A stretch of 20,174 nucleotides of DNA from a virus, in IMG/VR virus record IMGVR_UViG_3300042924_000879, positions 1 to 20,174 of that record; one strand, 5' to 3'. This document shows positions 15,698 to 20,174 of this stretch, piece after piece (positions within the stretch are counted from its first letter, which is position 1; every line of letters begins with the position of its first letter). Both the position numbers and the translations under genes were made by a program. The notes under the pieces were generated by a model. That model made no database searches. It saw only the letters and a list, made by a program, of their open reading frames with translations, and was not told where the DNA came from.

Positions 15698-16398
15698 CTA
15701 TTGCAGGTCTTTTGCTAACCTCACGTAATTCATAAACTGCCGAGCGGGCATCGCAAAGACCGCATCCATTTTGAGCGGGTCGCGCTTGGCTATCAGCACA
15801 TACGCCACGCCAAGCCATCCGTAATCGGGTTTGGCTACGCCTTGCCCGCTGTCTTCTTCTTGCTCGCCTCCACGAAATAGGTCTGCATAATCTTCAATAA
15901 AGGCTCTGAATGACGCAAAAAAAAACAGGCAAACCCCCACACGTCAGCCATCTTCGCCTTCTTCATCGCCTCCGCCCTGTCCGCGTGTTTGCCGCCATCA
16001 TACGCCAATGTCTTGCCGTACCACGTCACCTCACGCGTTAAACTGGCGAGCAACAGGTGCAGATTGGCAACCACCTCCCTATCGCTGGTCAGCTGATAGT
16101 TTAGCAACTCCATCATCTGCCCTGCGCTCATTTGGTCGATGAACCACTCCATCCTGTACCGCTTGCCGCCAATGCGAACCACCCGCTTGGCAGGTAGCAT
16201 CGACAGCGCACCGCACTCCTTGTCAATCTTTGCCGCCCTTGCGTTTAGCTGTTCAATCGTCCACCCTTCAACAGCATTTTGGTCGAATCCATCCACGATG
16301 CAGACAGTGTTGACCTTTTTCCGCAATGCGCCCATATCAGGATCGATCGCGTTCAGCTCTTGGAACTGGGCAACGGTTAGGCGGTTAAGTAATTTCAT
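15698..16398 (-). CDS. Tail assembly chaperone, -1 frameshift fusion (gpGT-like) form
   Basis: After 160 residues of the short form the ribosome can slip back one base on the T run. It then continues in the -1 frame for 73 residues (FASFRAFIEDYADLFRGG ... RLAKDLQ) to a TAG at 15698. The fusion is about 233 residues. The extension carries YGWLGVAYVLIAKRDPLKMDAV and MPARQFMNYV, a 'W..V..lA......K.d.v..m....f..y' pattern I associate with the T half of such fusions, which contacts the tail tube subunit. The extension has no convincing independent start: its only upstream start codon in that frame is a GTG lying inside the short form, ahead of the slippery run. The short form alone ends at 15835. 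Confidence 0.8.
15835..16398 (-). CDS. Tail assembly chaperone, short (gpG-like) form
   Basis: The unshifted frame gives 187 residues starting MKLLNRLTVAQFQELNAIDP and ending EASKKKTAGKA. The N-terminal half has the 'LT..QF..L' opening and helical mid-section (MEWFIDQMSAGQMMELLNYQL, VVANLHLLLASLTREVTWYG) seen in tail assembly chaperones of Bacteroidota siphophages. The end is lysine-rich. Its position before the tail tape measure, and the slippery run with an overlapping -1 frame, identify it as the analogue of lambda gpG: it would coat the tape measure during tail assembly and not be part of the virion. The start overlaps the glycosyltransferase by 14 bases. Family sequence is poorly conserved, so the call leans on context and the frameshift. 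Confidence 0.82.
   Translation of the reverse strand: MKLLNRLTVAQFQELNAIDPDMGALRKKVNTVCIVDGFDQNAVEGWTIEQLNARAAKIDKECGALSMLPAKRVVRIGGKRYRMEWFIDQMSAGQMMELLNYQLTSDREVVANLHLLLASLTREVTWYGKTLAYDGGKHADRAEAMKKAKMADVWGFACFFLRHSEPLLKIMQTYFVEASKKKTAGKA
15919..15925 (-). promoter_or_regulatory. -1 ribosomal frameshift site (T_TTT_TTT)
   Basis: The coding strand has nine consecutive T residues (15925 down to 15917). The first seven lie in phase as the last base of TGT followed by TTT TTT, a canonical X_XXY_YYZ heptamer. Slipping one base back keeps full pairing of both Phe-tRNAs and opens the frame ending at 15698. Its position between the two halves of a tail assembly chaperone is where tailed phages conserve this event. 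I did not identify a downstream stimulatory hairpin with confidence. Confidence 0.85.
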
Positions 16399-17251
16399 TG
16401 TATATGGTTATCAATGATTCAGCAACGCGGTCACTGCTGTACAGGTCGATGTCGCTTGGTGGTGCTAATACTTCCCTGCTGACGATGCCGCCCGATGCGT
16501 TAAACTTGTAACTCAACACCGACTTGCCGCACATCCACGCTTCAATTGTCGTCCTGCCAATGAACAAACCGCAGGCGATGTGGCACGACTTCACCATCAT
16601 CTCAATGTTCGGAATTGGCTGGTAGTAAATGATGTCGCGAGCCTTCCGCAAGTCCGATAAATAGTCGCCGTGGTCGTAGCCAATCAGCACAAACCGCTTG
16701 CCATTATCCTTTGCCCACTGCGATGCATCGTAAATCATCTGCTTGCGCATATAGTCAACCGTACCTGCCAAAAGCACAAAGTCATCCTCGGTCGTGTTAT
16801 CCTTGTTGAATTTAGATGAATCAACAGGGTTGTATATCGTGCTGACCTTGTCCGAAGGAATGCCGTAGTTACTGATGATGAATTCGCGCTCGTGACTGGC
16901 AATCGCAACGTAGTGCTTGATGCTGTCGTGCTTTACAGGTCGCTCCAAATCATAGACAATGCTGTGAATGGTCGTAACCTTTGGCGTTGTCGGGTATAGT
17001 TGGCACAGGTGTTCCGTGACTGGCTTGTGCTGGCAGTGGATAACGTCAAACTGCTCATCGCCTGTCAACTGCGATAGTTCCACGACCTTGATGCCGTAAA
17101 ATGCCGCCTCGCTGGTGATTGGCAGGTGGATGTACATACCTGCCACCGTTACATCAAAGCCTCGGCGTTTTAACTCCTTGGCCAAGTAAAGGCAGTACAA
17201 TTCCGAACCTGTGTACTGGCGAAAGAATAGGCAACCGATTAGTATCTTCAT
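16385..17251 (-). CDS. Glycosyltransferase, GT-B fold (GT4-like)
   Basis: The 288-residue protein opens MKILIGCLFFRQYTGSELYCLYLAKELKRRG, the N-terminal Rossmann strand and 'G.E.y...LA..L..RG' helix of GT4-type enzymes. VTTIHSIVYD, the linker STIYNPVDSSKF and FVLLAGTVDYMRKQMIYDA match the inter-domain and second Rossmann segments. IGRTTIEAWMCGKSVLSY is the nucleotide-sugar E-x-x motif region with Glu in the expected place. The protein is shorter than typical GT4 enzymes (about 350-400), mainly in the C-terminal domain, but all core segments are present. It is translationally coupled to the acyltransferase upstream and overlaps the tail assembly chaperone by 14 bases. Donor and acceptor cannot be read from sequence; a virion protein or host surface glycan is plausible. 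Confidence 0.88.
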   Translation of the reverse strand: MKILIGCLFFRQYTGSELYCLYLAKELKRRGFDVTVAGMYIHLPITSEAAFYGIKVVELSQLTGDEQFDVIHCQHKPVTEHLCQLYPTTPKVTTIHSIVYDLERPVKHDSIKHYVAIASHEREFIISNYGIPSDKVSTIYNPVDSSKFNKDNTTEDDFVLLAGTVDYMRKQMIYDASQWAKDNGKRFVLIGYDHGDYLSDLRKARDIIYYQPIPNIEMMVKSCHIACGLFIGRTTIEAWMCGKSVLSYKFNASGGIVSREVLAPPSDIDLYSSDRVAESLITIYNEIT

Positions 17252-17709
17252 TGGTTCTTGATTTTGGCTGGATTTCCGTATGCCAACGCCTTGGCAGGTA
17301 TTGACCGCGTCACCACTGAACCCGCGCCAATGGTCGCGCCTTCGCCTACTTCAACGCCGCATACAATCGTTGCATTTGCGCCAATGTTGCAACCCTTGCG
17401 AAGTATTGTCTTCCTGAACCTGCCGCTCTTCATCCAGTCGCCGTGTACGCTTGGCAGGTGGTCGTTGGTGGTCACTACATTCGGGCCGACAAACACATCA
17501 TCCTCAATGGTGACGCCGTGATATATGAGCGCGTGGTTTTGGATTTTGCAGTTGTCGCCAATGGTGACGTTGTAGTCGATGTGTGCGCCCTCGCCAATGA
17601 TGCAGTTGTCGCCAATCGTTGCACCTGTGCGGATGTGCGCGAATGCCCAAACGCGGCAGTTCTTGCCAAGCGTGACATTCTCCTCGATGATTGCTGTTGG
17701 GTGTATCAT
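17248..17709 (-). CDS. Hexapeptide-repeat acyltransferase (left-handed beta-helix)
   Basis: The 153-residue protein is built almost entirely of hexapeptide repeats (IIEENVTLGKNCRVWAFAHI, ATIGDNCIIGEGAHI, VTIGDNCKIQNHALI, then VEVGEGATIGAGSVVT). It ends IPAKALAYGNPAKIK, the usual close of these trimeric acetyltransferases. The loop TTNDHLPSVHGDWM interrupts the helix where family members place catalytic or sugar-contacting residues. It resembles the WlbB/WbpD type that N-acetylates amino-sugar nucleotides in surface glycan synthesis, so acetyl-CoA and a nucleotide sugar are the likely substrates. It starts 10 bases after terL and overlaps the following glycosyltransferase by 4 bases, implying a shared pathway. 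Such a gene inside a packaging/tail operon is cargo rather than core virion machinery. Confidence 0.88.
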   Translation of the reverse strand: MIHPTAIIEENVTLGKNCRVWAFAHIRTGATIGDNCIIGEGAHIDYNVTIGDNCKIQNHALIYHGVTIEDDVFVGPNVVTTNDHLPSVHGDWMKSGRFRKTILRKGCNIGANATIVCGVEVGEGATIGAGSVVTRSIPAKALAYGNPAKIKNQ

Positions 17710-17718
17710 AACGCAAAT

Positions 17719-18930
17719 CTACATAATTACATACTTCCCGCCTGCGCTCTGCGATAGCTTGTTCAGTGCAACATAACGCACCGCATCGATAGCGTGATTG
17801 TACTTATCAATCGGCACTCCCAACGATGCACCCGTGCGGTCAGTATCCCACGTGTAGTTGCGTAGTTCCTTGATGAGGTTGGTGCTGGTTTTCGTCACCT
17901 GAATGTTGAACCTATGCAGTATGTCGATGCTATTGCGGATGCTGTCCTGCCCCTTGCTTGCTGGCTTGATGTTGAAGCCAAGCCTATGCACCTCCTCGAT
18001 GCTTTTCGGCTCAGCTGAATCCGCGACAATCTCCCACGCCCGATTGATGCCGAACTCCCGCAATTTGGTCGCGATGTCTTGGTTCGTCAGGTTGTTGGCG
18101 TACAGCAGTTCGTGAAGGGTCAGCGTGTCGCCTGACCTGTACACCGCCACCAGTGCGGTCGGGTCATTGGTGTATCCCCAGTCAAGACCAAGCGCGACCA
18201 GTTTGGATGTCGTGTAGTTAATCTCATCCACCTGCGTCCAGTTGCTGAATATTACGCCCTGAACACTGCCGACTTGCCCGAGACCGTACACCTTCCACCA
18301 GTTAGCCCAGTACGGTGATGTCGCGGCCTTCACCTCCGCCATCTCGATGTCCTTGCGGATCGTGTCAGGAAGTGCTTCGTTGTCGCGGAAGGTCAGCACC
18401 AGCAGGTCAGCATCATCCTCGCGTAGCACCTCCGTGTGCGCCCAGAACTCGTGCGTTGGGTTGTAGTCGATGTATATCGCTTCGCTTGTGCGGATTGCCA
18501 GTTGGTAGTACGATTCAAAGTCGATGTTGTTCGCTTCGTTTATGTACAGCACCTGCCGCCTTGCACCGCGTAGCCTTCCCTCGCTATCTGCGCTAAAAAA
18601 CTCGATGGTGCTTCCGTTGGCGAAGTTGTACGTCAGCAGGGTTTTGTTCCATCGGTCGGCCGCCCAGCGTCCAGTCCACTGCATCACCTTGGCAAAGTCC
18701 TTGATTGCACCCCTGCGAAGGTGCGGCACGGATTCAGATACTACGCTGATTTCGGTCTTTGCCTTTGCCGCGATGTTGATTAGCACTGCAAGGATGGCGA
18801 TTGTTTTTCCGTTCCCCCACCAGTTGCCCAGTGGGGGTCAACATCCAGCAGATGTGCCGCCCTGAATCACCTTCTTCCGAGCGGTCATCTGCCGAATGCG
18901 CTTTATCGCTGTTGTGTATTTGAAGTCCAA
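17719..18930 (-). CDS. terL: Terminase large subunit, Walker A interrupted by a 36-base in-frame segment with a stop
   Basis: This is the ATPase-nuclease that drives DNA packaging. The frame opens at a TTG (18930; LDFKYTTAIKRIRQMTARKK), or alternatively at ATG 18888, and reaches VIQGGTSAG. It then reads Cys and UGA at 18840-18838. Past that stop the same frame continues to 17719. Skipping 18843-18808 gives VIQGGTSAGKTIAIL, a perfect PBSX-type Walker A, in a 391-residue protein. Other motifs are intact, numbered on the bypassed product: VLYINEAN (about 115-122, Walker B region), IDYNPTHEFW (about 143-150, coupling region), and nuclease aspartates in LDWGYTNDPT (D238), EIVADSAEP (D292) and HAIDAVRYV (D370). 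Translation restarting after the stop (a GTG at 18786 is available) would lack Walker A and be inactive as an ATPase. The gene is therefore either recoded, processed at RNA level, broken, or mis-assembled. Confidence 0.9.
18808..18843 (-). other. 36-base in-frame interruption of terL: candidate translational bypass element
   Basis: On the coding strand the order is: GGA (18846-18844, Gly29), TGT, TGA, a hairpin, AAC, GGA (18810-18808), AAA (Lys30). The hairpin runs from 18837 to 18814 with arms CCCCCACTGG and CTGGTGGGGG. That is ten pairs, two of them G-U wobbles, closed by a GCAA (GNRA) tetraloop. Identical GGA codons flank the 33 intervening bases, so a peptidyl-tRNA-Gly could leave at the first and land at the second. 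A G-rich run lies just upstream of the landing codon. The nascent chain upstream is basic (IKRIRQMTARKK). The structure is seen directly; the recoding role is inference by analogy with T4 gene 60. A 36-base insertion with a three-base duplication fits the same sequence. Confidence 0.6.
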
Positions 18931-19109
18931 TCTAATTGCTTAATCTTCTCAATGTAAACGACTGCATCCATCAGCTCCTCTTGCAGATGCTGAATCCACT
19001 GGGCGAATGTCAGGTCATCGCGTTCCATTGTCGTGCCGTACTTGCGCTTGCCCTCCTCAGCTCTTGTCCGAAATTGGTCAATAACTGATTCGACTATCTT
19101 GTCACTCAC
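18903..19109 (-). CDS. Small conserved phage protein, MazG-like pattern (68 residues, GTG start)
   Basis: I place the start at the GTG at 19109-19107 (V-S-D-K-I-V-E-S). It shares a GTGA with the previous gene's stop, matching the coupling seen across this operon. A longer in-frame start would add 13 residues but overlap that gene heavily. The core RAEEGKRKYGTTMERDDLTF and WIQHLQEELMDAVVYIEKI follow a pattern common in short phage proteins related in sequence style to MazG/dNTP pyrophosphohydrolase helices (the EELMDA segment). I do not claim enzymatic activity, since the protein is too short for a full catalytic four-helix unit. Its 3' end overlaps the predicted N-terminus of the large terminase. 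Confidence 0.75.
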   Translation of the reverse strand: MSDKIVESVIDQFRTRAEEGKRKYGTTMERDDLTFAQWIQHLQEELMDAVVYIEKIKQLDWTSNTQQR

Positions 19110-19393
19110 GCAAACAAAAATTGATGCAGTTCTTCCACCGTGCGGCAAATCTCTTTCCCATCCTTATCCCACATCTGCAACTGCTCACGCCTGCCGAAAT
19201 CCTTCTCGTACATCCACCAAGTAAGGCACTCGTACTGGTCTTGATTAAATACGTGCTTCAACAGCAGTTCGATGACTTCTTGTGCGCTCTCTCTAAATTC
19301 AGTCAGGTCGATGCCAAGTTTGTAAGCCTCCCGCGTTCTTTCGTTGTCCGCATCCATCAGGTTCAGCAGGTGTTGTAGTTCGGTTAGGGTCAT
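19106..19393 (-). CDS. Hypothetical phage protein (95 residues)
   Basis: The start ATG overlaps the end of the small terminase gene by 4 bases, and its stop overlaps the next start in the same way, so it is a coupled member of the operon. The protein is acidic and helical, with NLMDADNERTREAYKLGIDL near the N-terminus. It carries an aromatic motif TWWMYEKDFG around residues 58-67, followed by a short WDKDGKEICRTVEEL segment resembling a beta hairpin plus helix. I have a sense of similar short proteins next to phage terminases but cannot name a function. There is no signal peptide and no membrane segment. Confidence 0.75.
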   Translation of the reverse strand: MTLTELQHLLNLMDADNERTREAYKLGIDLTEFRESAQEVIELLLKHVFNQDQYECLTWWMYEKDFGRREQLQMWDKDGKEICRTVEELHQFLFA

Positions 19394-19809
19394 AGGTCGT
19401 CATTAAATAGCGGCTGTTCAATGTGTACCTTTTGCTCTTGCTTGTCGGCCAAGCCAAGCACCCGTACTGCGATGGCACTGTTGTACACATTGGCGCCACT
19501 GCCCTCGACCATATCGCGGTCGCAAGTCGCTCGTATGCGGGTAAGGATGGGGCGAAATGCCTCGTGATGCTCGCCTTCTTCCCTTTGATAGTGCGACAAG
19601 TCAAAGCACCACCCTTCTTCTGCAAGGTAGCCTTCAAACCCCCTGAACGTCAGCGGTCGCTCCTTGTCGCGATACACCATTGCACCATCCTTTCCCACGT
19701 AATCTTGCACGCGGTAAGGGTTCGCCTTCGTCCACGCTTTGTACGTGCAGAACAAGTCCCACAACTGCTCAGGACTTTCAAACGCGGGTGGCCTTCCTAC
19801 TTTCTTCAT
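19390..19809 (-). CDS. terS: Terminase small subunit
   Basis: The 139-residue protein begins MKKVGRPPAFESPEQLWDLF. A GRPP.F.SPE.LW..F..Y opening is common in small terminase subunits of tailed phages, especially those of Bacteroidota. The middle has an aromatic stretch (LTFRGFEGYLAEEGWCFDLSHY) that fits the usual helical DNA-binding part. The end (YNSAIAVRVLGLADKQEQKV, then acidic FNDDL) matches the usual 'IA.R.LGL.DK.E' C-terminus, which in this family is thought to contact the large subunit. It would recognise the packaging site and load the large subunit at 17719-18930. It overlaps both neighbours by 4 bases. The separation from the large subunit by two small genes is slightly unusual. Confidence 0.85.
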   Translation of the reverse strand: MKKVGRPPAFESPEQLWDLFCTYKAWTKANPYRVQDYVGKDGAMVYRDKERPLTFRGFEGYLAEEGWCFDLSHYQREEGEHHEAFRPILTRIRATCDRDMVEGSGANVYNSAIAVRVLGLADKQEQKVHIEQPLFNDDL

Positions 19810-19955
19810 ATTTCCACGCTGTTCATTATGTCGATTATCTTCTCGCAGATGGCCACCTTCGCGTGCAGTGCGTTGGGTGCATTGCAGTCGTTCAGCGAAT
19901 CCAATATGTTGGCCATATCGGTCATAAGCGCGCCAATGTTCACGAGCTTGCTCAT
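19806..19955 (-). CDS. Small hypothetical protein (about 49 residues)
   Basis: A short ORF starting MSKLVNIGALMTDMANIL, mostly helical and with no recognisable family. Its TGA stop overlaps the terminase small subunit start in an ATGA arrangement, typical of translational coupling and the main reason to accept it. The ATG at 19955 leaves 25 bases after the preceding gene. A TTG at 20003 in the same frame would add 16 residues and overlap that gene by 23 bases. An AGGAAG lies about 14 bases upstream of the ATG, longer than ideal. The exact start is uncertain. Confidence 0.6.
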   Translation of the reverse strand: MSKLVNIGALMTDMANILDSLNDCNAPNALHAKVAICEKIIDIMNSVEI

Positions 19956-19980
19956 ATGCAAGTCGTGTTCTTCCTGTTTG

Positions 19981-20174
19981 TTACTCTTCGTCAAGTTCGC
20001 CAAGTTCTTTCAGTTTATTTCGTGACCATCCAAGTGCCGCCTTGCCACCCCAAAGCAGGTAGCTGATGTATCCACAGTCGCTCGTTGAGTCTGCGTTGTC
20101 GTAGTACGTTTCCGCCCTCGACAGGTAACTGTGCATCCGCTTTATTGTTTCAACGCTGATGCCTTCGCCCTTGG
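19981..20174 (-). CDS. Phage protein of unknown function, C-terminal end only
   Basis: The reading frame enters from the right edge of the window and ends at a TAA at 19983-19981, so only the last 63 or so residues are visible. They include the stretches ISVETIKRMHSYLSRAE and GYISYLLWGGKAALGWS and end in an acidic LGELDEE. I recognise this kind of tail (a 'KRM.SYLSRAE...CGYISYLLWGG..A..W' pattern) as a recurrent C-terminal module of tailed-phage proteins, several of them head-associated or of unassigned role, but I cannot name the function. It lies immediately upstream of the terminase genes. The start and N-terminal domain lie outside the window. Confidence 0.8.
   Translation of the reverse strand, partial: KGEGISVETIKRMHSYLSRAETYYDNADSTSDCGYISYLLWGGKAALGWSRNKLKELGELDEE

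Noticed and set aside
17719-18786. A shorter terminase starting at the GTG at 18786, downstream of the stop
   Set aside because: It would lack the entire Walker A motif, while a perfect half of that motif sits in frame just upstream. It remains possible only as a dead or accessory product.
18808-18843. UGA in terL as selenocysteine or a reassigned sense codon
   Set aside because: Several other genes here end at UGA in ATGA or GTGA overlaps, so the code is standard. The following hairpin has a GNRA tetraloop and no SECIS-like loop. Reading through would still leave an 11-12 residue insert breaking Walker A.
18808-18843. Self-splicing group I or II intron, or intein, in terL
   Set aside because: At 36 bases the segment is far too short for either, and no conserved core sequences are present.
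1-20174. tRNA, rRNA, CRISPR array, insertion sequence, integrase or attachment site
   Set aside because: I found no cloverleaf, regularly spaced repeats, transposase or recombinase motifs. The two clear inverted repeats outside terL are terminators.

Overview
The window is the structural (late) gene block of a tailed double-stranded DNA phage or prophage, probably a siphovirus. Every supported gene lies on the minus strand, so the block reads from right to left. Spacing is very tight, with many 1-4 base ATGA, GTGA, TAATG or TGATG overlaps, and no stretch over 300 bases lacks a gene. From remembered family patterns, the virion proteins (XkdF-like protease, 'tail protein' pair, tail tube, portal with a Trp/Cys-rich tail) look most like phages of Bacteroidota. 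The A-rich leaders with weak Shine-Dalgarno sequences fit that. No host gene, tRNA, integrase, CRISPR array or attachment site is visible, so host and lifestyle remain inference.

Layout from right to left. (1) 20174-18903: the end of an unrecognised gene, a tiny ORF, the small terminase subunit and two small phage proteins. (2) 18930-17719: the large terminase, whose Walker A motif is interrupted by a 36-base in-frame segment carrying a stop codon and a strong hairpin. (3) 17709-16385: a hexapeptide-repeat acyltransferase and a glycosyltransferase. (4) 16398-10056: the tail block, made up of a tail assembly chaperone pair joined by a -1 frameshift on T9, an HK97 gp10-like protein, two large distal tail proteins and the tape measure. 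(5) 10056-7857: capsid protease, scaffold-like protein and major capsid protein, closed by a terminator. (6) 7798-7250: a probable tail tube protein, closed by a second terminator. (7) 7156-1: a second glycosyltransferase, a DUF1566/C-type-lectin-like adhesin, portal, two connector or completion proteins, a small protein and a large modular appendage protein that runs off the left edge.

The most striking observation is in the large terminase. Reading in frame, the protein runs ...KKVIQGGTSAG, then Cys, then UGA. It resumes 36 bases later with KTIAIL, so removing exactly 36 bases restores a perfect GGTSAGKT Walker A. The segment is bounded on both sides by GGA glycine codons. It holds a stop codon followed at once by a 10-bp hairpin with a GCAA tetraloop. 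This is the arrangement of the T4 gene 60 translational bypass (take-off GGA, stop, hairpin, landing GGA). A new bypass element is the leading hypothesis. A damaged gene, a template-switch insertion or an assembly error must be excluded.

Other points of interest are a ten-base motif (GTGGTATTTA) found just upstream of four genes, two separate glycosylation loci inside the structural operon, and a gene order in which tail genes precede capsid genes and the portal comes late.
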